DNA of 64,000 bases from Glandiceps talaboti (taxonomy: Eukaryota; Hemichordata; Enteropneusta; Spengelidae), in assembly GCF_964340395.1 (NCBI RefSeq), contig NC_135552.1, positions 12,469,694 to 12,533,693 of the forward strand, given 5' to 3'. The notes under the pieces were generated by a model. That model searched no databases and was not told the DNA's origin. It worked only from the letters and a program-made list of their open reading frames with translations. A program made the translations under genes and the position numbers. Positions 39,839 through 50,901 of this stretch are shown in pieces; positions within the stretch are counted from its first letter, which is position 1; each line of letters starts with the position of its first letter.

Positions 39839-42079
39839 TCATTCATTTGTGTGGATCCTCATGTGGTATTTTAGGTTACCATTGCGATTATACCCTTTAC
39901 CACACTCTTTACATACAAATGGTCTTTCATTTGTATGGCTCCTCATGTGGTCTTTCAGATATCTACTTTGATGGAACCCTTTACCACAATCTTTGCATAC
40001 AAATGGTCTTTCATTTGTGTGGATTCTCATGTGGTATTTTAGGTTACCATTGCGATTAAACCCTTTACCACACTCTTTACATACAAATGGTCTTTCATTT
40101 GTGTGTATCACAATGTGATTTTTCAGAGTGCTTCTTTGAGCAAACCCTTTACCACACACTTTACATACAAATGGTCTTTCATTTGTGTGGATTCTCATGT
40201 GGTATTTTAGGTTACCATTGCAAATAAACCCTTTACCACACTCTTTACATATAAATGGTCTTTCATTTGTGTGTATCCTCATGTGAACTTCCAGAGTCTT
40301 ATTTTGATAAAATCCTTTTCCACACTCTTTACATACAAATGGTCTTTCGTTTGTGTGTACCCTCATGTGTACTTTCAGATGCTCGCTTTGAACAAATCCT
40401 TTACCACACTCTTCGCATAAAAATTGTCTTTCATTTGAGTGTATCATCATGTGTTTTTTCAGATTACGTCTTCGAACAAACCCTTTACCACACTCTTTAC
40501 ATACAAACAGTTCTTTTGTGTGTATCCTCATGTGATCTTTCAGATTACCACTATGATTAAACCCTTTACCACAATCTTTACATACAAATGGTTTTTCATT
40601 TGTGTGTATCCACATGTGACGTTTCAGAGTGTTATCATAATCAAATCCTTTACCACACTCTTGACATACAAATGGTCTTTCATTTGTGTGTATCCTCAAG
40701 TGATATTTCAGATAGTACTTACGACGAAACCCTTTACCACACACTTTACATATAAATGGTCTTTCATTTGTATGTAGCATCATGTGCTGTTTCAGATTAC
40801 TATTCTGAGTAAACCCTTTACCACATTTTGTACATAGAAATGGTTTTTCATTTGTGTGTATCCTGATGTGTTCATATAGATTATTATGGTGCCTAAACCC
40901 TTTACCACAGTCTTTACATATAAATGGTCTTTCATTTGTGTGTATTGTCATGTGTCTGTTAAGCTGTTTGTTGTTCTTAAACCCTTTTTGACACTCTTTA
41001 CATACAAATGGTCTTTCATTTAAAAGTGTACTTTCTGTAGTACCACAATTATATTTCTCAGCATTATATCGATGCTCATCTTCTGGATTCAAAGCACAAG
41101 CAAAAGCCACTTGCTGTATCCCTATAGGAAAGGTGTTTTCATTAATACAATGTCCATGAACTCCTATAGACATGCTACATTCTGTGTTTTCCACTGTGGT
41201 TAGTGGTTCGGTTGCCTTGTTATTATCTTGGTTTTCCTTTGTGATTAATTGTTTAGTTGCCATGTTATAGTCTGTCCCTTCCACTGTGGTTAGTTGTTTA
41301 GTTGCCTTGTGATAGCGTGGGTCTTCCATTGTGGTTAGTTGTTTAGTTGCCATGTTATAATATTCTGTGCCTTCCACTTCAGTTAGTTGTTTAGTTGCCC
41401 TGTGATAGCATAGGTCTTCCACTGTGGTTATTAGTTTATTACTTGCCCTGTTATTGTCTGGGTTTTCCATCTTGGTTAGTTGGTTAATTCCATTGTAATA
41501 GTCTCGGTTTTTTTCCGTTAGGGTTAGTTTATTAGTTGCCTTGTTATCATTTGGGTCTTCCACTGCGGTTAGTTGTTTAGTTACCTTGTTATAGCCTGTG
41601 TCTTCCACTGTGGTAAGTTTATCACTTGCATTGCTATTATCTGGGTTTTCCACTGTGGTTAGTTGTTTGGTTGCCTTGTTATTACCTGGGTTTTCCTTTG
41701 TGATTAATTGTTTAGTTGCCATGTTATAGTCTGCGTCTTCAGCTGTGGTCAGTTGTTCAGTTTCATTGTTATATTCTGGCTCACCTACTTCAGTTAGTTG
41801 TTTAATTGCCTTGTGATAGTACGGGTCTTCCACAGTGGTTAGTTGGTGAGTTGTTTTACTATTAAAAGGTTGGACAGGGTATAGAAAGTCTTCACTTGTT
41901 ACTTTCCAATAATCCATCACGCCCTCTCTGTCCTGGCGCTGTTGTTCATCTTTCACTAAGATGTGTTCATTTGAAGAGATACATGATTCAAGCACATTAC
42001 ACACAATATCACTCTCCTGATGACTGCACGGCAGATAGGTGTTCTCGGAGACTTCTTGCTTGACACGAATCTTCTCCAT
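39839..42079 (-). CDS. ZNF-D: 14-finger C2H2 protein with the longest acidic repeat
   Basis: A 746-residue protein from MEKIRVKQE. An in-frame ATG at 42160 lies upstream of the GTACAG| acceptor (exon start 42092) and is probably intronic. Psi-K-x-E motifs are VKQE and VKDE. The 15-residue repeat occurs about 14 times plus a partial copy, some units 16 residues long, giving a linker of over 200 acidic, Thr- and Asn-rich residues. Fourteen fingers start near residue 354. Several helices differ from A-C (RHHNNLYEH, RRKYYLKYH, VRRRNLKKH, ICNGNLKYH, AQRSTLKNH). One linker is shortened to TKEL. The frame ends HTNE then TGA, an Arg AGA codon changed to stop, with three in-frame fingers beyond. Confidence 0.93.
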   Translation of the reverse strand: MEKIRVKQEVSENTYLPCSHQESDIVCNVLESCISSNEHILVKDEQQRQDREGVMDYWKVTSEDFLYPVQPFNSKTTHQLTTVEDPYYHKAIKQLTEVGEPEYNNETEQLTTAEDADYNMATKQLITKENPGNNKATKQLTTVENPDNSNASDKLTTVEDTGYNKVTKQLTAVEDPNDNKATNKLTLTEKNRDYYNGINQLTKMENPDNNRASNKLITTVEDLCYHRATKQLTEVEGTEYYNMATKQLTTMEDPRYHKATKQLTTVEGTDYNMATKQLITKENQDNNKATEPLTTVENTECSMSIGVHGHCINENTFPIGIQQVAFACALNPEDEHRYNAEKYNCGTTESTLLNERPFVCKECQKGFKNNKQLNRHMTIHTNERPFICKDCGKGFRHHNNLYEHIRIHTNEKPFLCTKCGKGFTQNSNLKQHMMLHTNERPFICKVCGKGFRRKYYLKYHLRIHTNERPFVCQECGKGFDYDNTLKRHMWIHTNEKPFVCKDCGKGFNHSGNLKDHMRIHTKELFVCKECGKGFVRRRNLKKHMMIHSNERQFLCEECGKGFVQSEHLKVHMRVHTNERPFVCKECGKGFYQNKTLEVHMRIHTNERPFICKECGKGFICNGNLKYHMRIHTNERPFVCKVCGKGFAQRSTLKNHIVIHTNERPFVCKECGKGFNRNGNLKYHMRIHTNERPFVCKDCGKGFHQSRYLKDHMRSHTNERPFVCKECGKGYNRNGNLKYHMRIHTNE

Positions 42080-42092
42080 GTCTTGTGAATAC

Positions 42093-43693
42093 CTGTACCA
42101 TCCAAGAATCATGTATCTGTTTGAAACAATGAGAACAGTTTTTAAAACTTTGACTGACATATAAGGTTTAAAATATCATTTATGTTCACACACAAAAAAA
42201 CCCAACCTAAATGGAGTTGTAAAATTGTTCTCCCACACACATCACAGCTCTTTAAATTTGTTGACCCAGCTCTTCCTGAACAAAGCATTCCACATTTCAA
42301 CAAGAAAACATAGAAGAAACAGGCCCCTGATATACTACTTTGATGTGACAATTATTATTACAATGGTGGCATATGATTTAAAAGAAATTGGGTACAACAA
42401 GTAAACACTGCACTACAAAGTGGCTGTGATATGCAAGAAATGGATGGATTTTGATAATTAGATTGTGAAGGTCAAAGTTACGGTCAAATGTTAAGGTCTT
42501 GAAAGAAAGCTTACACCTGATAACATAGGGGTAGACACTTGAATGTAGTCTATGTGTGTTAATTTTTTGAGCTACATCATACTCATGATTGTTCACAACA
42601 TAGTATGGGTGGATGGATGGATGGATGGACAGACAGGGGACTAAAAATATGCCATCAAGGTATCAAACGTCTTTGTTCTTTTTTTGTTGTCTTGGTAACT
42701 AAATAAGAAATTAAGGTCTTTCATACAATTACACTTTCATACATTGAAATACCAGAATTTAATATAATCCTACCATAAAGTCAAGCTGGTAACTTAATTT
42801 AATGACCTCTCACTTCAAATGAAATATTATTGCATATAACATGGAAAAAATAAAGCAGAAATATATCTGTAGTACATACTAAATGAGCAAGAAAACTAGC
42901 TGGAGTGATATGTTTGATTTGATTTGATTTGATTTTATGTCAACATGTCAATTTCCTGATTGTGATTGTACAAGTCATATCTTGTAATAATAACTTGTAT
43001 TTATAATGTGACTTTTCTCCTGACAGCTCAAGGCACTCACAATTCTATTTTATCAGTTTATTTACCCAATTAAATATAAATTATAACAGTGGGTAAGTGG
43101 GGAGTAAGGAAATAGCTTACAGCTAGTATGTTCCTCATTTATACAAAATGAAGAGTTGAAATACATGTTTTGTACATACAGTACAGGATAGACAGTGGAC
43201 GTTGTCTGAACAATGCCACGTTTGGAGTGTGTTGGCCCGTTGATGTGAAAACAAAGAACAAGTCTCTGGACTATTTCCATGGAGGTAGAACTTAGAAGGA
43301 CAGTCATGGTGATTCTATGAATACAAAAGATCTCGGCCATTTGCAAACAACATAGCTTCCAAGGTGCTGATTTTAACTCTCCCTCCCCTCCCCTCACCGT
43401 TTTTGCCTAAAATTAGAAACCATTGTACCATGTGGGGGATACGTTCAAGGTTGTACCCAGCTGAGGACATCGACACCCTAGTCCTGCTTGTATAAGGAGT
43501 GCGTTGTCCCTTCCTTTGAGCGAAACTAAGTTGACGCAGGCAGTGCACAGGCCAGACGGCCGACGGGTGCAAGGGGGACTAAAGGACACCCCATCTCTCA
43601 ACATGTCTCTCGCGCAATCTGATTTGTGCGTCGAGTAATACTAATAAATATTATGATCCATAAACGTCAAGTAAACATTGTTAGTATACCTAC
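42093..43693 (-). other. ZNF-D intron
   Basis: It shares conserved blocks with the A and B introns but lacks the tandem repeat of 22,170-22,808. It has an ATGG run near 42,610 and a possible SINE-like piece near 42,990-43,070. Confidence 0.6.
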
Positions 43694-43900
43694 CCCAGAC
43701 GTTCTGCGATATACAGTTATGTTACTGAATGTAGTTCGAAGTCAAGACTGAAAGCGAAAACACAAGCGGTCAAGCTCAGACCACTATAATGAATTCAAGA
43801 AGCGATAACAATACCATAAATAAAGGTCATGAAAAGCGCCATCAATGTATCATGCATGGAGTGACCCCCCATGGCAAAGGTCTTGTTCAACATGAAGAGC
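43694..43900 (-). promoter_or_regulatory. ZNF-D noncoding first exon and promoter block
   Basis: The donor edge is at 43694 and GATGGCGC at 43836-43843. Confidence 0.58.
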
Positions 43901-44419
43901 GACTTTAGGGCGCGTAGTATTTCTTAGATCGCTGTTTTCATTGTCTACAAGCTAAAATATCACCACGTTTTGACAGGGACTTGCATATTTCAACTAAGTA
44001 CAGCCTGTAGAACTATATTTAGGGAAAGAACACGTTGAGCGTATATTGATGCATTTGTAGTAGCAGGATTCGTTTGATTATATTTTTGAGCAGTTTAGTT
44101 TACATACCATATTGCTCAAGGAAAATGTTTCCCTATGCGTTTAATATGTTGACGATTGATAATTGCCAAAAAGATACCAAATTTTAAGCAGATCTAGAGG
44201 AAAATTGAAGAAGAAATTCAGGTAATAAATAGATGCTAAGTATTGTTATCGTTTCAAAAGATTTCAAAAAAGCTTAGTATCGGTTACCCAGACTATCGCT
44301 GCTGGAGACTCGGCCTATATGAGACCACCCTGACGAGATATATATAGATCATACAGTTTTTCACATTAACATACGTTCATAAACACACATTGTCATACCC
44401 AGTTCAATTGACATGAAAA

Positions 44420-45200
44420 CTTTTTTATTTTATTTTCAATTTATAAAACAATTTGATCATGGTGTCCTACTTGAAAAATAAATTTGAAACAACATTGACC
44501 AAGTCTGTGTTTGTAACTGAATAATTTGCAAACAATTGAAAAATGGGTGAAAAAAATCCGCCCATAGCAATGGCCAAATAATATACATTGTTAAGGTGAA
44601 AGATGGGATGGGTAGGCAAGTTAATAAAGATTCAAAAACTGCAAGCACATATGCCTAGCAAAAGACCACGTCCATAGCAACAGCCAAATACAGTCGTGCT
44701 ACAATGCAATTGGTGCTATTGCTACACAACTGGCCCTTGCAAAAATAATTATGCCCTTTACAATAGTCAAATAATGGTGTATATATTGCAAAGTTAACAG
44801 GCGTTAATAGGCAATTGGATAAACTTACAAACAAATGTAAATAGGCCTAGCAACATGACCACACCCATAGCAACAGCCAAATTATGGTGTATATTGTAAA
44901 GATGACAAGGATTAATAGGCAAATTGATAAACATTCAAAAAATGTATGCAAATATGCCTAGCAACAAGACCATGTCCATAGCAACAGTCAAATGATTGTG
45001 TATATCGCAAAGATAACAACAGAGATTAATCAAGTATGAAGTATTTGTTCATATCAATAGCAGAACATACCTCTGTTTATCCCCAGAGTCATCATCTTAA
45101 AGTTCCAGTCAATCAAAGAATTTGTGTATAATGCCACAGATATATAAACATTGTAGATAATGGATTCCATTTTCTCTTTGTATGTCCTATATATATTTTG
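44420..45200. repeat. ccatagcaacagccaaat-family repeat and LINE-tail relic
   Basis: The same order as 36,800-37,700: degenerate tandem units, then the relic at 45115-45200. Confidence 0.75.
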
Positions 45201-46499
45201 AATAGTTTCAATACAGTCCCTCGTTGCAAGCTTTTGCTCTAAATGCATTTTGACATGTTTGTTGAATCTGATTTTTGCACATAGCAGAGGAAATGGCTAA
45301 TTTACAGTAATTCTGGTCCTGGATATGTACAACTATGAAGCTGTTTTCTACACATTTAAGATACTGGTATTTTTTGGAACAAAAACAATAAGTGCCATTC
45401 AACTCTTACATTGATGTATTATTTCGTATGTGCAATTTGAAGGATTTTAAAATTTAGACAATTGTTTGCTACATGTGTTAATTTGTTAACAACTTTGGTG
45501 TTTTTGTTGTTGTTATTGTTGAAAAAGGCTGACAAACTATCAAAAGATTAATTTTCCTATATATGAGGAGTCATGAAGTCAATTTACTTTTCAGGTATCC
45601 CCCTATGACCCACGCTATATTTTCATATACCCCACCCCCCACACTATGCATATTTTTTTGAAGTAACCACCCCTCTCAAATCTCCCCCTAAGTGTTTGTG
45701 AACACAGCCTAATAGCCAATTAAATTTTAAGCAAAATGCATAATTGACCTATATTCATATTATTTTGCAAACTGAGTGTTTTCCTTATTTCAGAGTAGGA
45801 TATGACAAATTCAAAGAATATTTCTTGACAATTAACATTTGTCCCCTGTATAGGGGAGAAACGTGTTACAATTTTTTGGGAAATTGTATGAATTTACATA
45901 TAAGTATTTATTCATTAACGCATTATCTCAATATCATTTTCTCAAAAATAACATTGAATTGCATATATACATGTCTGAGTAAAATGTGTGCATATTAATT
46001 GTCTTAATTTGCATATTGCTTCACAAAATGTTTCACCAAATGTAGCCTTGATGAAGTAAACAAATAATTCCTCTTTTGAAATTGTTCAAACAACTAAAGT
46101 CTATATCACACAAGCCATTGGTAATTACCATATACATGATTTCCCATGGACATCAAATTATATTTGTAAAATCCTCCCCCCACACCACACACACATATAT
46201 ATATATCTCACATATTTCCTACAATGAGTTATTTACATAATTAATATTTTATTGTAATTTCATTTGTTTATGATTGGCTACTTAAGACTTGTTTTATCAT
46301 AGACAAATTGTATTTTTCATTGCTGGGAAAGTTTCTTTTATTGTCACTTCTTTATGAGATTTCACATTCACTTCATGTCATTATCTAACAAAAGACAAAT
46401 GAAAGTACACAAACTAAGTTTAATTTGTTTTATTTCAAACAAAATAACCTTACAGGAATCGAAACATGTAATCTCTTGACAATAAGTTTATTAGTTTTT
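45201..46499. other. Intergenic, no gene recognized
   Basis: AT-rich. A short ZNF 3'-flank-like piece lies near 46,260-46,450 (cttaagacttg, cacaaactaagtttaa). Confidence 0.6.
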
Positions 46500-47200
46500 C
46501 ACATCATTGTGTCCTACTTGAACAATCAAAGTGAAACAACATTGATGGAGTCTGTGTTTATAGATAAATAATATGCAAAAGACTGAAAAAAATGTGTAAA
46601 ATGTTTGTTAATGTACATATAAAAGCAAACATTTTACACATATTTTACCTTTTGCAATAATATGCAGACATGCCGAGCAAAAAGACCATGCCTATAGCAA
46701 CAGCCAAATTCAGTTGTGCTACAATGCCATTGGCACTATTGTTAATCAAGAGCCAAATGATGGTGTACATTGTAAAGATGAAAACAGGGATTAATAGGTT
46801 AAGTGGATAAACATTCAAAAAATGTATGCAAATATACCTGGCAACAAGACCATGCCCATAGTAACAGCCAAATGATTGTGTATACTGCAAAAATGACAAC
46901 ATGGATTAATTAAGTATCAAGTATTTCTTTACTTCAATAACAGAACATACCACTGTTAATCCCCAGTCGTCATCTTAAACTTCAAGTCAATCAAAGAATT
47001 TGCATATATTGCAAGAATACCACAACATTGTAGGAAATGAATTTCATTCTCTCTATGTCCTATATAGATATACAAGATTAGAGATGAGTTCTTTCTATCA
47101 CTGACAACACATACATATGAACAGAAGCATATTGAAGTCCTCCCCACTACAAATAAACCTTTAAAGGCCGTCAATTGGAGAGTTTCTTTTCAAGTTGTAA
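46500..47200. repeat. ccatagcaacagccaaat-family repeat and LINE-tail relic
   Basis: A further copy of the pair just downstream of ZNF-E. The relic is at about 47010-47175. Confidence 0.72.
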
Positions 47201-47228
47201 CAAGGGTTAATCCTATTTACTTGTATTC

Positions 47229-47235
47229 ATGTACT
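47229..47235 (-). terminator. Candidate poly(A) signal of ZNF-E
   Basis: AATAAAGT on the minus strand (ctttatt on plus) about 135 nt after the stop. The equivalent for ZNF-F is near 53,210; the ZNF-G equivalent near 62,290 reads ctatatt. Confidence 0.5.
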
Positions 47236-47366
47236 TTATTCATTTGTTTATTTACCCATTACTTAAATTGTCGAAATGCTTTTTCAGTCCCTGTCCATCT
47301 CCATTTACTTTGTAATTCTATGTACGATGGGCAAAGGTCCTGTTACTGAACATACTTAACTGAACT

Positions 47367-49478
47367 TTAAGTTTTGTGTCTCCTCATGTGATCTTTCAGA
47401 GTTGTATTACGACTAAACCCTTTACCACACTCTTTACACAGAAATGGTCTTTCATTTGTGCTGTGTTCTCTTACTTGGTTTTTCAGGCTACCACTCTGAT
47501 TAAACCCTTTACCACACTCTCTTCTTACAAATGGTCTTTTATTTTTGTGTATCATCATGTGTTCATTTAGATGACTACGGCGATTAAACCTTTTACCACA
47601 CTCTTTACATACAAATGGTCTTTCATTTGTGTGTATTCTGATGTGCTCTTTCAGCATGCTATTTTGAGCAAATCCTTTTCCACACTCTTTACACATAAAG
47701 GGTCTGTCTTCTGTGTGTACTGTCATGTGACGTTTCAGATTACCGCTCTGTGTAAACCCTTTCCCACACTCTTTACACATAAAGGGTCTTTCATTTGTGT
47801 GTGTTTTCATGTGTACAGTTAGAGTACTATTGCAATTAAACCCTTTACCACACTCTTTACATATGAAAAGTCTTTTATTTGTGTGTATCCCAATGTGCTT
47901 CTTCAGAGCGTTACTTTGAGGAAACCCTTTTCCACACTCTTTACATAGAAATGGCCTTTCATTTGTGTGGATTGTTATGTGGTATTTTAGGTTACTTTTG
48001 CGATTAAACCCTTTACCACACTCTTTACATACAAACGGCCTTTCATTTGTGTGTATCATAATGTGGTTTTTCAGATCACCACTTTTAAGAAACACTTTAC
48101 CACACTCTTTACACACAAATGGTTTTTCATTTGTGTGTAGCATCATGTGTCTCTTCAGGTGTATATAGCGCTCAAACCCTTTTCCACACTCTTTACATAC
48201 ACATGCGCTTCCATTTCTGTGTATTTTTAAGTGCTCATTTAGATTACTACCATGATTAAACCCTTTACCACACTTTTTACATATAAATGGTCTTTCATTT
48301 GTGTGTATGTTCATATGATCATTTAGATTATCACAGCGATTAAACCCTTTACCACACTCTTTACATACAAATGATCTTTCCTTTCTGTGTATTTTTATGT
48401 GCTGATTTAGATAACTACGGCGATTAAACCCTTTACCACACTCTTTACATACAAATGATCTTTCCTTTCTGTGTATTTTTATGTGCTGATTTAGATAACT
48501 ACGGCGATTAAACCCTTTACCACACACTTTACATACAAATGATCTTTCCTTTCTGTGTATTTTCATGTGTTCATTTAGATGTCTATGATGCTTGAACCCT
48601 TTTCCACACTCTTTACATAAAAATGGTCTTTCATTAGAAATCCTTTCTCCTGTTCTTTCTGTAGTACCACAGTTATATTTTTCAGCATTATATTCATGCT
48701 CATCTTTTGTATCCATAGCACAAGCAAAAGCCACTTGCTGTATCCCTATAGGAAAGGTGTTTTCATTAATACAATGTCCATGAACTCCTAAAGACATGCT
48801 ACATTCTACATTTTGCAATGTGGTCAGTTGTTCAGTTGCCTTGTTATATTCTGGTTCTTCCACTTCAGTTAGTTGTTTAGTTGCCTTGTGATAGTCTGGG
48901 TCTTCCATTGTGGTTAGTTGTTTAATTGCGTTGTTATATTCTGGATCTTCCACTGTGGTCAGTTTATCAGTTGCCTCGTGATAGTCTGGGCCTTCCACTG
49001 TGGTTAGTTGGTGAGTTGTTTTACTATTAACAGTTTGGACAGGGTATAGAAAGTCTTCACTTGCTACTTTCCAATAATTTTGTTCAGTGTCAATGTCATG
49101 GTCATGTCGTATCACAGCATCTTCCAATTTTATCGGAATATACTCCTGCACTGTGTCATTGGAAATTATATTTTCTGCAACAATACTTCTTGCGGTTTCA
49201 ACCTTGACTTGGAAAGGTTTATCGGTCTGAAATACATCTGTTGGTTCAGGTTTGATGTTTATGCCTAATTCATCATCATCATAACCTTGGTTCTTCTTAT
49301 CTTCCTGCTTCACCATCACACCCTCTCTGGATTTTCTCTGTTGTTCATCTTTTACTAAGATGTGTTCATTTGAACAGATACATGATTCAAGCACATTACA
49401 CACAATAGCACTCTCCTGATGACTGCATGGCAGATAGATGTTCTCAGAGACTTCTTGCTTGACACGAATCTCCTCCAT
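47367..49478 (-). CDS. ZNF-E: 15-finger C2H2 protein with full SUMO-motif N-terminus
   Basis: A 703-residue protein. The start MEEIRVKQE was chosen over the upstream ATG at 49580 because the acceptor GTACAG| lies between them (exon start 49491). The N-terminus is longer than in A-D and has six psi-K-x-E motifs (VKQE 6-9, VKDE 42-45, VKQE 56-59, IKPE 75-78, VKVE 91-94, IKLE 116-119). Four 15-residue repeats plus a partial one follow. Fingers start near residue 284. The first five use unusual linkers (HRKERS, HRNGSA) and near-identical GFNRRSYLNQH helices, a recent local duplication. Finger 14 has lost its first Cys (FVRREC) and first His (LKNQVREH) and should not bind zinc. The protein ends RRHKT. 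Confidence 0.93.
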   Translation of the reverse strand: MEEIRVKQEVSENIYLPCSHQESAIVCNVLESCICSNEHILVKDEQQRKSREGVMVKQEDKKNQGYDDDELGINIKPEPTDVFQTDKPFQVKVETARSIVAENIISNDTVQEYIPIKLEDAVIRHDHDIDTEQNYWKVASEDFLYPVQTVNSKTTHQLTTVEGPDYHEATDKLTTVEDPEYNNAIKQLTTMEDPDYHKATKQLTEVEEPEYNKATEQLTTLQNVECSMSLGVHGHCINENTFPIGIQQVAFACAMDTKDEHEYNAEKYNCGTTERTGERISNERPFLCKECGKGFKHHRHLNEHMKIHRKERSFVCKVCGKGFNRRSYLNQHIKIHRKERSFVCKECGKGFNRRSYLNQHIKIHRKERSFVCKECGKGFNRCDNLNDHMNIHTNERPFICKKCGKGFNHGSNLNEHLKIHRNGSACVCKECGKGFERYIHLKRHMMLHTNEKPFVCKECGKVFLKSGDLKNHIMIHTNERPFVCKECGKGFNRKSNLKYHITIHTNERPFLCKECGKGFPQSNALKKHIGIHTNKRLFICKECGKGFNCNSTLTVHMKTHTNERPFMCKECGKGFTQSGNLKRHMTVHTEDRPFMCKECGKGFAQNSMLKEHIRIHTNERPFVCKECGKRFNRRSHLNEHMMIHKNKRPFVRRECGKGFNQSGSLKNQVREHSTNERPFLCKECGKGFSRNTTLKDHMRRHKT

Positions 49479-49491
49479 GTCTTTTGAATAC

Positions 49492-50458
49492 CTGTACCAT
49501 CCAAGAATCAGATATCTGTTTGAAAATATGTGAGTGTAGGTGTAAATAGATCTAGCATTTATACTAACAGAAATAGGCAACGGTGTGTGTATTAACTTTC
49601 CTCAGTCATGGAATATCACTTACAACCCAAATAACAATGATAATAACCAGGGAGAATATTAGTGATGACTTGTATAGGTTAACTGTTAATGGCTTTCTAC
49701 AAACATTACACAAATTGAGGTTGAGTGTTCCAATGAGACATCCATCCATCCATCCATCCATCCATCCATACATACATACATACATACATACATACAAACA
49801 AAACCATTTTTTAAAAAAAAATGAATTTCCTTGTAGCTTATTTCAAATGCAAGGGTTAACTATGAATGCAGCTTATTCCCAAAGTAGTTAGTAAAATTGG
49901 AAATTATAAGTATAAGTTGAGGGAGCCAAGTGGGATGGGTACGGGAAGAGGTTTCCCCCTCCAGTCTCTGAAGATGAATGAAATTCAAGGACTAAAAGAA
50001 TGATTTCTGGTGCTATTTTAACATGACAAGATAGTAATAATACTACATAAAATTTGAATCAAATTAAAAGGGAGCAGTGTGAGGGTAGGTACAGGAGGGG
50101 TGTTCCCCTTGAACCCCTAGAAATGTTTTTAAATTCAAGGACTAAATCTAATTCGCACAGAAGGTTCACTGGCAAGCTTGTTCAAATTTTTTTTTCGATA
50201 AAGCTTCAATTAATGTTTTCTCTGAAGTTTAGACAAAGAATTGTGGGCAAAGCTTATGTGAAGTTTACTTTCAAAGGTTAAACGAAGTTGCCTTGGAAGA
50301 ACCTTAACAAAGATTTGTAATGAAGCTTCGCAAGAGCTTTGTGGATAAAACCATGTTCGAAGCTTATTTTCCAATGTCAAACCTTGGAGTAATTATATAG
50401 TATAATTACTCCAAGTGTCAAGTAAACATTGTTAGTGTTACAATGTTAGTATACGTAC
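49492..50458 (-). other. ZNF-E intron
   Basis: It contains the CATC/CATA run at 49739-49797 and two related stretches at 49,920-50,000 and 50,060-50,150 that share aaattcaaggactaaa. The part 49,560-49,665 is also found inside the foldback element at 35,810-35,935. Confidence 0.55.
49739..49797. repeat. CATC then CATA microsatellite
   Basis: Tetranucleotide runs of CATC (seven units) and CATA. Confidence 0.95.
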
Positions 50459-50770
50459 CCCAAATGTTCTGCGATATACTAGTTTAGTAGTTATATATTA
50501 CTGAATGTAGTCAAAGACGGAGTGAAGAACACGTCATTCTCGCAAACCACAGCTGTTATTTTTTCCGCGAACTTCGAAATGACGGCGCCTTTTGGACGGT
50601 GCCGTAAAAGAGGCTGTGGTTTGCGACGATGAGAACACACGAGTTCGTCATGAAAGAGCGCCATCATGCAGTGACCGCACAGGTATCTTTTCATATGTTG
50701 AGCAAGACTTTTCCTGTCACTTTGCGGTCACTGCATGATGGCGCTCTTTCATGACCAGCTCGATAATACG
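50459..50770 (-). promoter_or_regulatory. ZNF-E noncoding first exon and promoter with nested hairpins
   Basis: The donor edge is at 50459 (GTACGTAT, one base different from the family). GATGGCGC at 50658-50665 lies inside a perfect 33-nt inverted repeat (50647-50679 and 50723-50755). A second inverted pair (cgcaaaccacagc at 50535-50547, gctgtggtttgcg at 50612-50624) lies next to it. Confidence 0.6.
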
Positions 50771-50901
50771 TTTATTAGTTTTTTTTCACACATAATACAT
50801 TCATAAAGACACATTGTCATACCAATGCAACCGACAGGAAAACTCACGATTCACTGTTTTTCCATTACGGTATTTATTTCGGATTTTTGCTTTATTAAAC
50901 A

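Noticed and set aside
42080-42160. Upstream in-frame ATGs as start of ZNF-D (42160) and ZNF-E (49580)
   Set aside because: A conserved splice acceptor lies between these ATGs and MEKIRV/MEEIRV, and the extra residues are not shared by the paralogs.
46645-46902. Hydrophobic minus-strand frame that looks like a membrane protein (also 36825-37106 and the plus strand at 58771-59136)
   Set aside because: It is the ccatagcaacagccaaat repeat. Frames are short and broken in the other copies.
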